This document shows positions 17,355-25,844 of a stretch of DNA of 32,699 nt, piece after piece. Source of the stretch: Syntrophorhabdales bacterium (GTDB lineage Bacteria; Desulfobacterota; Syntrophorhabdia; Syntrophorhabdales; Syntrophorhabdaceae). The notes beneath the pieces are model-generated. The model did no database searches. It was not told the DNA's origin and saw only the letters and a program-made list of their open reading frames with translations. Numbering within the stretch: the stretch's first letter is position 1; each line of letters begins with the position of its first letter. The stretch covers positions 1-32,699 of the forward strand of contig JAGPMK010000024.1 of NCBI GenBank assembly GCA_018052995.1, written 5' to 3'. A program made the translations under genes and the position numbers.

Positions 17355-17851
17355 CAGATATTCAGCCCTCCATGTTTTTTTATATAATTATCAAGCCCCT
17401 TCTCCCTAAGTATGTCCATCATAATCGGAGGCAATGGGGGAAATCTCTTTGACGTTCCCTTTGTAATATTATACAGAACCCCCTCATCTACCCTTATCTC
17501 CAGCAAATTACCCTCATCTATATCATCGACATTACAGATTATTGCCGCAAGCCCAACATTTATGGCATTCCTATAAAATATCCTGGCGAATGAATTTGCA
17601 ACTATAGCGTCAATGCCTGCCATCTTTATTATAAGAGGGGCATGCTCCCTGCTTGAACCAAGACCAAAATTATTACCACCTGCTATTATATCACCCTTTG
17701 ATATCCTGCTATAGAATCCTGGCGCTATATCATCGAATACATACTTTTTCAGCTCCTCGAGGTTTGACCTTAGGTGATAGAATCTACCGGGTATTATATG
17801 ATCTGTTGAGATATTATCGCCGAATCGCCATGACCTGCCCTTGATTATCAT
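17354..17851 (-). CDS. Aconitase/homoaconitase-family small subunit (LeuD-like)
   Basis: Swivel-domain subunit of a split hydro-lyase, 165 aa, with GRSWRFGDNISTDHIIPGR at the N-terminus and the signature NNFGLGSSREHAP. The substrate loop reads FYHLRSNLEEL. As I recall, homoaconitase-type proteins have an Arg here (YLRT-like), binding an extra carboxylate, whereas isopropylmalate isomerases carry YLVY/T-like loops. That argues for citrate or homocitrate over isopropylmalate. Start and stop overlap the neighbours by one base each (TAATG and TGATG). With the adjacent isocitrate dehydrogenase the best call is aconitase. A homoaconitase or dual activity remains possible. Confidence 0.8.
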   Translation of the reverse strand: MIIKGRSWRFGDNISTDHIIPGRFYHLRSNLEELKKYVFDDIAPGFYSRISKGDIIAGGNNFGLGSSREHAPLIIKMAGIDAIVANSFARIFYRNAINVGLAAIICNVDDIDEGNLLEIRVDEGVLYNITKGTSKRFPPLPPIMMDILREKGLDNYIKKHGGLNI

Positions 17852-19110
17852 TATAGAACCTCCCTGGGGTCTGTGAGTTTACCTTTTAGTGCGCTTGCTG
17901 CTGCTGTTGCAGGAGAGGCAAGGATTATCTGGGATTCAGGATTACCCATCCTTCCAAGAAAATTTCTATTAGATGTGGATACACACACCTCTCTATCCCC
18001 AAGCACGCCAAGATGAAGCCCTATGCAAGGACCGCAGCCCGGCGCAAGTATTGTTGCCCCTGCCTCAAAAAGCCTTGTGAGGATACCCTCTTTCAGCGCC
18101 TGATAGTAGATGGCCCTTGATGCTGGACAGACCAGAAGCCTCACCCCATCATGTTTTCTTTTTCCATCAAGGATTCTGGCGGCTATACGGAAATCTTCTA
18201 TACGGCCATTTGTGCACGAACCTATAAAAACCTGATTGATCATGATATCCTTTACCTCATATTCACCCAACGCCACAACATTATCTACCTGATGTGGCAT
18301 GCTCACATGTGGGGCCAGACTGTCTAGGTCTATCTCATAGGTCTTTTCATACATGGCATCATCATCTGGTTCCAGTGCTTTGAATGATTCTCCCCTCCCC
18401 TTACCCTCCAGATAGGAAAGGGTTATTTTATCAGAGGGAAAGAGCCCACACTTTGCCCCTGCCTCTACTGCCATATTGGCAATGGTCATCCTGTCTTCCA
18501 TATCCATTTTATCCAGTGCGCTACCTGTAAACTCCATGGATTTATAGGTAGCGCCATCAGCACCAAGCATGCCAATTATCTTAAGGATAAGGTCTTTTGA
18601 GCCAACACCCTCTTGAAAACCCCCGGTCAGATGGAAGCTGAATGATTCAGGTACCCTCATCCATGTCCTACCAAGACCCATTGCCACTGCTATATCTGTT
18701 GAGCCCATGCCTGTGGAGAAGGCGGCCATTGCACCACCTGTGCATGTATGGGAATCTGCCCCAACAAGGAGCTCAGTAGGACACAAAAACTGTTCTGTCA
18801 TTATCTGATGGCATATGCCTTCGCCCACATCGAAGATATTCGCCCCATGGGCACTGGCAAACTCCTTTATTGTTATATGGTCATTGGATAGCTCTCTTCT
18901 GGGACTGGGTGATGCATGGTCAATAAAAAAATTTACGCGGCTACCTTCAAAGAGGGATTTAAAGCCCATATCCCTGAACCGCCTAATAGCAAGAGGGGCT
19001 GTCCCATCCTGAAGCAGTATCCTGTCCACATGGACAGTGACATAATCACCCTGCTTCACATCTTTTTTAGTATTTGTGCTCAAAATCTTTTCTGCTAAGG
19101 TCCTACCCAT
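17851..19110 (-). CDS. Aconitase/homoaconitase-family large subunit (LeuC-like)
   Basis: Iron-sulfur subunit of the split hydro-lyase, 419 aa, close in size to archaeal-type LeuC/HacA. The cluster cysteines lie in [13 protein letters not shown] and in the pair GCGPC ([11 protein letters not shown]). Substrate motifs [21 protein letters not shown] and [12 protein letters not shown] are intact. It begins four bases after the Re-citrate synthase candidate and is coupled to the small subunit. In annotation pipelines it will probably be called 3-isopropylmalate dehydratase. The flanking genes make citrate/isocitrate isomerisation more likely. Confidence 0.85.
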   Translation of the reverse strand: MGRTLAEKILSTNTKKDVKQGDYVTVHVDRILLQDGTAPLAIRRFRDMGFKSLFEGSRVNFFIDHASPSPRRELSNDHITIKEFASAHGANIFDVGEGICHQIMTEQFLCPTELLVGADSHTCTGGAMAAFSTGMGSTDIAVAMGLGRTWMRVPESFSFHLTGGFQEGVGSKDLILKIIGMLGADGATYKSMEFTGSALDKMDMEDRMTIANMAVEAGAKCGLFPSDKITLSYLEGKGRGESFKALEPDDDAMYEKTYEIDLDSLAPHVSMPHQVDNVVALGEYEVKDIMINQVFIGSCTNGRIEDFRIAARILDGKRKHDGVRLLVCPASRAIYYQALKEGILTRLFEAGATILAPGCGPCIGLHLGVLGDREVCVSTSNRNFLGRMGNPESQIILASPATAAASALKGKLTDPREVL

Positions 19111-19114
19111 TACA

Positions 19115-20926
19115 TTAACCCTCCTCTACCTTTGTGAGATCCTCAAATTTTATGTCCAGGCCTAACACACCTACAATCTCACCATATTCATCCCTTATGG
19201 GGCCTGACACGGTAACGCATAGGGCGCCAGTGATCCTCGATGAATAGAGGTCTGTAACATGGATCTGCCCTGTTTTCATGGGGGCTATAAACCAATCTCT
19301 GTCAGAGAAGTCTTCATGGAGGCCTATTTTATAGTATTTTGCCCTGTCCACTACCTGGGTGATATTTTTAGTTATCTTTACACCCTCACTGTTTACTATA
19401 TAAGCAAATTGAACAAATGGATACTCCCCTACTATGCCCTTCAGCGCCTCTTCCTGCTGTTCAGGAGACATACTCTTTATCTTGGTATTTTCTATATACC
19501 TTTCAATGAGGTGGGCTGCCATATCGTATGCCCTCTTCTTTATAAGTTCAAATTCAGATACAAATATCTCGGGTATGTATCTACGACTTAAGTGTTCCAT
19601 CTCCTCCTCTGAGATACATGTAACCCTTCCCTCGTCGTATTGTCTTATTATCCACTTGTTTATCTTTGCCACGCCCGGATGTGTCTTCTGAATCCTATCA
19701 TTACCTGTTAGGGCAAAATAGGAGTTTATCCAGTGGGCAATCCCTGCAAGACCTGATTTATCCGTGATGTTTATGGCAATGGGTCTATTGAGGATCTTAT
19801 TTGTATCAAAGGGTATATATATCTCCTCATTTTTTGCCAGTCCATCTATGTGTATACCAGCAGATGTGGCATTAAAATCAGACCCTATGAAGGGTTGTTG
19901 TTTAGGTATGTGATGACCTATCTCTTTTTCAAAGTAGTTTCTTATCTGGGTTATTACCTGCGGTTGGATGCCATTGTCATTGCCCATGAGGGATATATAT
20001 TCCATTATAAGGCTCTCAATAGGTGCATTGCCAGTTCTCTCCCCTATGCCAAGTAGGGTGCCGTTTACATATGCACATCCATATAGCCAGGCGCTTATAC
20101 TGTTTATTACAACCTTATTGAAATCATTGTGACCATGCCACTCGAGGTATTCTGAAGGGACACCAGCATCATCTATCATGGCCCTTATTATCTTTCCTAT
20201 AGACCTTGGTAGGGCAGTACCGGGGTATGTAACCCCAAGCCCCAGGGTGTCGCAGAGCCTTATCTTCACAGGCATCTTTGCCTGCTGGGATAATTCCATA
20301 AGCGCCTGGGCGAAAGGCACACAGAAACCGTATATATCAGCCCTTGTTATGTCCTCGAAGTGACATCTCGGGACAATATTATTTTCCAGTGCCTTCTCTG
20401 CAATCTTTAAATATTCCTTCAATACCTGGGAGCGGGTCTTTTTGAGCTTCATGAAGATATGATAATCCGATGCACTGGTCAATATACCGGTTTCCCTTAA
20501 ACCGAATTCCTTAACGAGCTCCAGATCCTCTCTGTTAGCCCTTATCCAGCCTGTTATCTCAGGGTATCTATAGCCCTTTTCAAGGCATCTTGTCAGTGCC
20601 TCCCTGTCCTTATCCGTATATAGAAAAAATTCGCACTGCCTTATCACGCCGTTTGGCCCGCCTAACTGATGGATAAAGTCAAAAAGATCCTCTATCTGCT
20701 TGACAGTAAAAGGTGGCCTCGACTGCTGTCCATCCCTGAAGGTGGTATCAGTGATATAGATCTCCTCTGGGGGGTCTATAAGCTCTATCTTATTGTCAAA
20801 CTTTACCTTGCATACCTCGGTAAAAGGGAAGATATCCTTATATAACTGGGGTTCTTCCACATCGATAAGGGGATACCTCTTAAATTTTAAATCATTTTTA
20901 AATATAAAACCCTTTTTCTTTTTCAT
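19115..20926 (-). CDS. HMGL-family acyltransferase, probable Re-citrate synthase, with C-terminal Cache-like domain
   Basis: 603 aa from ATG 20926; AAAGG lies nine bases upstream, and GTG 20932 is the alternative. The N-terminal TIM barrel belongs to the isopropylmalate/homocitrate synthase family: [15 protein letters not shown] with catalytic Arg and metal Asp, and [10 protein letters not shown] with the HxH metal ligands. After a helical linker, residues about 465-600 resemble a Cache/PAS sensor domain ([39 protein letters not shown]) and not the LeuA allosteric domain. There is no signal or membrane segment, so the domain is cytoplasmic. With aconitase and Icd directly downstream, the likely reaction is acetyl-CoA plus oxaloacetate to citrate. 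Homocitrate or citramalate synthesis cannot be excluded by sequence. Confidence 0.8.
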   Translation of the reverse strand: MKKKKGFIFKNDLKFKRYPLIDVEEPQLYKDIFPFTEVCKVKFDNKIELIDPPEEIYITDTTFRDGQQSRPPFTVKQIEDLFDFIHQLGGPNGVIRQCEFFLYTDKDREALTRCLEKGYRYPEITGWIRANREDLELVKEFGLRETGILTSASDYHIFMKLKKTRSQVLKEYLKIAEKALENNIVPRCHFEDITRADIYGFCVPFAQALMELSQQAKMPVKIRLCDTLGLGVTYPGTALPRSIGKIIRAMIDDAGVPSEYLEWHGHNDFNKVVINSISAWLYGCAYVNGTLLGIGERTGNAPIESLIMEYISLMGNDNGIQPQVITQIRNYFEKEIGHHIPKQQPFIGSDFNATSAGIHIDGLAKNEEIYIPFDTNKILNRPIAINITDKSGLAGIAHWINSYFALTGNDRIQKTHPGVAKINKWIIRQYDEGRVTCISEEEMEHLSRRYIPEIFVSEFELIKKRAYDMAAHLIERYIENTKIKSMSPEQQEEALKGIVGEYPFVQFAYIVNSEGVKITKNITQVVDRAKYYKIGLHEDFSDRDWFIAPMKTGQIHVTDLYSSRITGALCVTVSGPIRDEYGEIVGVLGLDIKFEDLTKVEEG

Positions 20927-21005
20927 AGACACCTGCCTTTAAAGATTATTATGTTGAAAAGATGGAACACTTCAGGGGAAAACAGATAATTGATTGATTC
21001 TGCCT

Positions 21006-22757
21006 CTATTTTTCATGGACAACCCTTATCTTTAACTCATTTAGTTGCCTCTGACTGACCCTTGATGGTGCATCTGTCAGAAGACATACGCCCTTCTGTG
21101 TTTTAGGAAACGGTATGACATCCCTTATACTCTCCTGTCCCATAAGCATCATGAGTATCCTGTCAAAGCCGAATGCTATGCCGCCATGGGGTGGCGCACC
21201 CATCTCCAGCGCCTCGAGGAGAAAACCGAACTTTTCCTCTGCCTCTGTCTCATCTATATTGAGGAGTTTAAACATCTCTGCCTGTTCCTCCCTCCTATAG
21301 ATCCTTATACTGCCACCTCCTATCTCAACACCGTTTAAGACAAGGTCATATGCCTTTGATTTCAGTGATTCATAATGCCCGTCAAACCTCTTTATATCAG
21401 TCTTGGATGCTGTGAAGGGATGGTGGCATGCCACGTATCGCCTCTGCTCCTCACTGTATTCAAATAGAGGAAAATCTGTAATCCATAGAAACTTATATAG
21501 GCCCTTATGGATAAGCCCATATCTTTCTCCAAGATATAGCCTGAATCGACCCATAAGGTCGCTCACCTTCTGCCTGTTTCCGGTCATTATAAAGATGACA
21601 TCGCCATCTTTCACATCAAGCCTTTTAATTATAGAGGATCTTTCTTCATCCTTGAAATATTTCACAACAGGGGATTGAAGTGTATCACCATCCCTTTTTA
21701 TCCAGATTAACCCCTCTGCGCCTATCTGCTTTGCCACGTCTACCGAGGTATCCAAGTCTTTTCTTGAAAGATTTTTGCCGCTCAGCACCATAGACCTTAC
21801 ACTGCCTGTATTTTCGATTGCCTTTTTTATAACCCCAAAATCTGTGTTTTTAAATATATCTGTAATATCAATAATGGGCAGGTCAAATCTTAGATCAGGT
21901 TTGTCTGTCCCATAGGTCTCTACTGCCTCATCATAGGTCATGCGCAAAAAAGGCTCATCCCATACCTCACCTTTTACAGACCTATAGATCTCCTTTATAA
22001 GACCCTCTCCCATATCTATCACATCCTCGACATCCACAAAACTCATCTCCATATCTATCTGGGTGAACTCAGGCTGTCTGTCTGCCCTTAGGTCCTCATC
22101 CCTGAAACACCGAACGATCTGAAAATACCTATCAAAACCTGCTACCATGAGTATCTGTTTAAATAACTGGGGAGACTGCGGGAGGGCATAAAAAGCCCCT
22201 GGATTCAAACGGCTTGGCACAATGAAGTCCCTTGCCCCCTCAGGTGTGCTCTTTGTAAGCATAGGGGTCTCTAATTCGTAAAAACCCTCTGATGCAAGAT
22301 AATCCCTTACTGCCTTGTATACATTGCTTCTTTTAACAAAGATATCCTGCACCACAGGCCTTCTCATGTCAAGATATCTATATTTCAGTTTTATTAACTC
22401 ATTGGGTTCATCCTCATCAAGCTGAAATGGAAGGGGCTTGGAGGTATTGAGAATATTGAGGTTATTTACAAGGACCTCAACCATCCCGGTAGGGATGTTA
22501 GGATTTTCTGTGCCTTCAGGCCTTTTTTCTACACGACCTTTTATCTGGATTACGTATTCCTGTTTAATATCCCCTGCCATTTCATGGGACTCTTTTGATA
22601 TCTCAGGGGAGAATACAACCTGCACAACCCCTGTCACATCGCGCAGATCGACAAAAATAAGCCCACCATGGTCTCTTCTCCTATAGACCCATCCTGCAAG
22701 GAGCATCTCTCTCCCTATATCCTCAGCATTAACATTACCGCAATATTTATCCCTCAA
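21006..22757 (-). CDS. aspS: Aspartyl-tRNA synthetase, predicted non-discriminating
   Basis: Class II synthetase of the bacterial long type, 583 aa with the anticodon-binding OB fold first, motif 2 (FRDEDLRADRQPEFTQ), the bacterial GAD insertion, and motif 3 (GIAFGFDRILMML). The start is TTG 22757 after GGAGGCAGACA. The anticodon domain has RRRDHGG, and RPEGTENPN follows, so His and Gly occupy the two positions reported in Pseudomonas AspRS to allow charging of tRNA-Asn as well as tRNA-Asp. This predicts that Asn-tRNA is completed by GatCAB amidation, which lies outside the window. It leads the minus-strand cluster from its own promoter. Confidence 0.95.
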   Translation of the reverse strand: MRDKYCGNVNAEDIGREMLLAGWVYRRRDHGGLIFVDLRDVTGVVQVVFSPEISKESHEMAGDIKQEYVIQIKGRVEKRPEGTENPNIPTGMVEVLVNNLNILNTSKPLPFQLDEDEPNELIKLKYRYLDMRRPVVQDIFVKRSNVYKAVRDYLASEGFYELETPMLTKSTPEGARDFIVPSRLNPGAFYALPQSPQLFKQILMVAGFDRYFQIVRCFRDEDLRADRQPEFTQIDMEMSFVDVEDVIDMGEGLIKEIYRSVKGEVWDEPFLRMTYDEAVETYGTDKPDLRFDLPIIDITDIFKNTDFGVIKKAIENTGSVRSMVLSGKNLSRKDLDTSVDVAKQIGAEGLIWIKRDGDTLQSPVVKYFKDEERSSIIKRLDVKDGDVIFIMTGNRQKVSDLMGRFRLYLGERYGLIHKGLYKFLWITDFPLFEYSEEQRRYVACHHPFTASKTDIKRFDGHYESLKSKAYDLVLNGVEIGGGSIRIYRREEQAEMFKLLNIDETEAEEKFGFLLEALEMGAPPHGGIAFGFDRILMMLMGQESIRDVIPFPKTQKGVCLLTDAPSRVSQRQLNELKIRVVHEK

Positions 22758-22783
22758 TGTCTGCCTCCATTAAAAAGTCACTA

Positions 22784-22813
22784 ATTATATATGTTTACAT
22801 GATGTTAAGTCAA
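22784..22813 (-). promoter_or_regulatory. Sigma70-type promoter for aspS and the downstream cluster
   Basis: On the minus strand TTGACT (22813-22808), 18 bases, then a perfect TATAAT (22789-22784). TATATA with a 16-base spacer overlaps it. The leader to TTG 22757 is short and contains GGAGG. It is the only strong promoter I see ahead of the genes running to tyrS. Confidence 0.6.
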
Positions 22814-22835
22814 GGAATAACAAGGCATGAAGACC

Positions 22836-22858
22836 TCAAAAAAACCTGCTGTGGGTTT
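22836..22858 (-). terminator. Intrinsic terminator after the second hybrid kinase
   Basis: On the minus strand AAACC (22858-22854) and GGTTT (22846-22842) form a short stem around a 7-base loop, followed by a T7 run. It lies about 35 bases past the kinase stop and separates it from the aspS promoter. The stem is short, so efficiency is uncertain. Confidence 0.5.
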
Positions 22859-22893
22859 AAGATTAGAGCATTTATTACGCTTATAAGGTGGGG

Positions 22894-25194
22894 TTAGTCT
22901 TCTTTTAAAAATTCAGGGGTGCGGGTTTGTAGCTGAGGCAACATCTCATTTATAATCCTCAATAGCATCTCTGCTGATATGGGCTTGGAGATAAAGGCAA
23001 TATTTTTATCATCAGGGGGGATTTTTGAAAGCATGTCTCTATCGTATCCGCTTATAAAGATAAACCTTGTGTTTTCTTTTATTGACCTTATCTCATTATA
23101 GGCATCAGCACCATCTTTTTTTGGCATGATAAGATCTGTAATCACAAGGTCAATGTTATCTTCTTCTTTGAAGATAGCAACGAGTTTTTCCCCATCCTGG
23201 GCATCCATGGTCTTGTATCCATGGTATTCCAGCACGTCTTTTAAAAAACCTCTTACGTTTTCGTCATCTTCCCCAATTAGTATGGTACCCCTGCCTTTTG
23301 GAAATTCAATTTTTTCCTTTAAATCTTCTCTGGTTGTCATATCTACCAGTGGTAGGTAAATATTAAATGTTGCCCCTTTCCCCGGGCTGCTAACCACTGT
23401 TATAAAACCACTATGCTGCTTCACAATGCCATAGACGCTTGCAAGACCAAGGCCTGTGCCCTTACCTGTCTCCTTTGTGGTGAAAAAGGGATCGAATATC
23501 TTATCCATTATCTCCCTGTCTATCCCACAGCCTGTATCTGAGACACTTATCAATGCATAATCACCCCTTTCACCAAAGCCATGGGTATCTATAAAATCTT
23601 CATCTATTTTTGCAGTATCTATCTTGAGCGTAAATCTTCCTCCATCAGGCATTGCATCCCTTGCATTGGTGGTGAGATTAAATAGCATCTGGCTTAACTG
23701 TGTTTTGTCTGCCATTATAGTGGGATTTTTCTCTGAGGCAATAATCTTAATCTCTATATTTTCTGTTAAGAGGCGTTTTAATAGCCTCTTTGTCTCTTTA
23801 ATCTCATTGTTTAGATCTAGGGGTTGTAGGTTTATAGGTTGCCTTCTGCTGAAGGCAAGGAGGTTTTTAACGAGATCAGCCATTTTGTTGGATACAGATA
23901 TTATCTGGTCGAGATATTTCTTTATATGGCTATCCTGGTTTAGTTTCATCTGGGATAGGGTTGTATACCCCATGATTGCCGTTAGAAAGTTGTTAAAATC
24001 ATGGGCAATACCGCCTGTAAGTGTCCCTATTGCCTCCATCTTCTGGGCATGGTTATATTGCTCTCTTAGACGTTCAAGCTCTTTTTCTTTTCTCTTTTTC
24101 TCTGTTATGTCTTCAATTATCCCCTGAAAATACATGATGTTGTTGTTTTCATCATATACCGCGGACATGCCTTCAGAGATCCATATCCTTGTCCCATCTT
24201 TTCTGTAGACCTCGGTCTCAAATCCCCTCACATCACTACCACCTCTTATAATCTCCAATAGCCTCTCCCTCTGATAGGGATTCACATAGAGTTGGGTCGC
24301 CACATCCTTTATGTTCTCAGATAGGTCCTCAAAGGAATCATAGCCAAGGATTTTTATCAAGGCAGGATTGGCGATAACAAACCTTCCATCTACTGTTGTC
24401 TGGTAGATCCCCTCTGTGGCATTTTCAAAAATGGAACGATAGCTTGTCTCAATCTTTTCCTTTTCTGTTATGTCAACAAAGGTCAGCAAAGACAGCCCTG
24501 CCGCCAGAATCACCGAGGCAATCTCTACCCTTTTCTTGGTGCCATCCTCGCATGTTATAGTAAATGTTCTTTTGGTGGATCTACCAACCTGGGATGTCTC
24601 TATCTCCTGTTTCCAGAAGGAGATAGCCTTTTCCCTGTATTCTTCGTCAGGATATGCCTTTTTAAACCATGTGTCCCTGTCTGGGATGTCATCTAAATCA
24701 TAGCCAAACATCTCCTTGAATTTAGGGTTAATGTAGAGGTATTTTTCGTTTGCATCGATAAGTGCCATGCCAAAGGGTGCATTATCTGTAAGGATTAAAA
24801 GCTTTTCCTTTTCTGCCATCAATTCGTCTTCCAGCTTCTTTTTCTCAGTTATATCATGGGCTATAATCAAGACCTTCTCTACATTACCTTGTGTATCTGT
24901 GAGTGGGCTCATATAGGAAATATAGCGTCTACCATCACGCTCATCCTCAAAGGAGGCTGGCTGTGCTGTTCTTATGATATGCTCTATATGGGATCTCCTT
25001 CTTTGTGCAATATCAGGGGGAAACAGTTGACAAAAACTGGCGCCATCTAATTCTTTTACTGTCTTCCCTATCCTTTTTGCCGAGACATCATTTGCAAAAA
25101 GGATTATGCCTTCTTTATCTACTATAAGGGCGGCCTCCTTAAAGGAGTTGATCAGGGTTTCCAATGCACTTTTGCTAATCTCCTCTGCCGGCAT
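22894..25194 (-). CDS. PAS-PAS-PAS hybrid sensor histidine kinase with receiver domain
   Basis: 766 aa from ATG 25194, six bases after AAAAAAGGA; an in-frame TTG at 25224 is the alternative. Three PAS domains (about 5-120, 125-250 and 255-375) precede the phosphoacceptor helix (GGIAHDFNN, His398), an ATPase domain ([23 protein letters not shown]) and a receiver domain with Asp687 (VITDLIMP) and the FISKP lysine. No membrane helix is visible, so the input is cytoplasmic. The second PAS is closely related to the second PAS of the kinase at 8031-10475 (both contain TWFKKAYPD), and the third to the third PAS of the divergent HD-GYP protein (shared YVNP and RGFET). It lies 54 bases downstream of the bacteriohemerythrin gene, probably one transcript. 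Confidence 0.92.
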   Translation of the reverse strand: MPAEEISKSALETLINSFKEAALIVDKEGIILFANDVSAKRIGKTVKELDGASFCQLFPPDIAQRRRSHIEHIIRTAQPASFEDERDGRRYISYMSPLTDTQGNVEKVLIIAHDITEKKKLEDELMAEKEKLLILTDNAPFGMALIDANEKYLYINPKFKEMFGYDLDDIPDRDTWFKKAYPDEEYREKAISFWKQEIETSQVGRSTKRTFTITCEDGTKKRVEIASVILAAGLSLLTFVDITEKEKIETSYRSIFENATEGIYQTTVDGRFVIANPALIKILGYDSFEDLSENIKDVATQLYVNPYQRERLLEIIRGGSDVRGFETEVYRKDGTRIWISEGMSAVYDENNNIMYFQGIIEDITEKKRKEKELERLREQYNHAQKMEAIGTLTGGIAHDFNNFLTAIMGYTTLSQMKLNQDSHIKKYLDQIISVSNKMADLVKNLLAFSRRQPINLQPLDLNNEIKETKRLLKRLLTENIEIKIIASEKNPTIMADKTQLSQMLFNLTTNARDAMPDGGRFTLKIDTAKIDEDFIDTHGFGERGDYALISVSDTGCGIDREIMDKIFDPFFTTKETGKGTGLGLASVYGIVKQHSGFITVVSSPGKGATFNIYLPLVDMTTREDLKEKIEFPKGRGTILIGEDDENVRGFLKDVLEYHGYKTMDAQDGEKLVAIFKEEDNIDLVITDLIMPKKDGADAYNEIRSIKENTRFIFISGYDRDMLSKIPPDDKNIAFISKPISAEMLLRIINEMLPQLQTRTPEFLKED

Positions 25195-25248
25195 ATATTT
25201 TCCTTTTTTAGCCCATCTTTTCAATCAATGCTAATATAATCAGACAGA

Positions 25249-25656
25249 TTATTTTAATCCCTTCTCATTGAAAAATGGACCATATTTTTTATCTGTTCCG
25301 AGGATGTGTTGTGTTAGCCAGTCCTTTAAAAAATGCATGACCTCAATGGTTAAGGCGAGGCTACCTTTATTGAATCCTTCTTGAAACTCACCTACCCTTT
25401 TTACAAAATCTGCATGCTCTTTTTTATGGCTTAAGGCACCTGGATACTTAAACATATCAAAATATCTTTCCTCTGTGGCAAAATGGGTTGTGGCATATAA
25501 AACAAGCCCATCTATAATTTTGCCTGCCACATCCCTCCCTTTTCCTTTTGCCATAGCCTCGTTTAATTCATTGATCATTGCCACAAGCCTCTGATGCTGT
25601 TTGTCTATTTCCTCTACATTTACACTCATATTACTATTCCATTCAATAAGCGCCAT
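25249..25656 (-). CDS. Bacteriohemerythrin
   Basis: Non-heme diiron protein that binds O2 in a four-helix bundle, 135 aa. The iron-ligand pattern is complete: the helix-1 His in EIDKQHQRL, HFATEERYF (HxxxE), HKKEHADF, and HFLKDWLTQHI, followed by the acidic ligand in GTDKKYG. Two ATGs six bases apart (25662 and 25656) are possible. 25656 is better spaced from AAAGGGG and yields the usual MALIEWN start. In microaerobic and anaerobic bacteria these proteins deliver, scavenge or report oxygen. Its position ahead of a PAS kinase suggests a sensing role here, but that is inference. Confidence 0.95.
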   Translation of the reverse strand: MALIEWNSNMSVNVEEIDKQHQRLVAMINELNEAMAKGKGRDVAGKIIDGLVLYATTHFATEERYFDMFKYPGALSHKKEHADFVKRVGEFQEGFNKGSLALTIEVMHFLKDWLTQHILGTDKKYGPFFNEKGLK

Positions 25657-25682
25657 AGACATATACCCCTTTCTTATTTTTC

Positions 25683-25711
25683 ATATTAAATTTCGAATCT
25701 CGTAATGTCAA
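25683..25711 (-). promoter_or_regulatory. Strong sigma70-type promoter for hemerythrin and kinase
   Basis: On the minus strand a perfect TTGACA (25711-25706), 17 bases, then TAATAT (25688-25683), about 27 bases from the hemerythrin ATG. The remaining divergent region up to 25844 is A+T-rich. I see no equally good promoter or ribosome-binding site for the HD-GYP gene on the plus strand. Confidence 0.65.
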
Positions 25712-25844
25712 TGAAAATTTTGTAGTGTTTCAGATTGTGAGCAGCCGATAGGGGGCTTGAGGTAGTTGCTATCTATATATTTTCCCATAATTAAGGTATC
25801 GAGATCATTGCAATTAAACTTTAAATATTGTAACTAAATTATTT

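Noticed and set aside
17354-19110. Calling the hydro-lyase pair LeuC/LeuD for leucine synthesis
   Set aside because: The next gene is a genuine isocitrate dehydrogenase rather than isopropylmalate dehydrogenase, and the substrate loop carries Arg.
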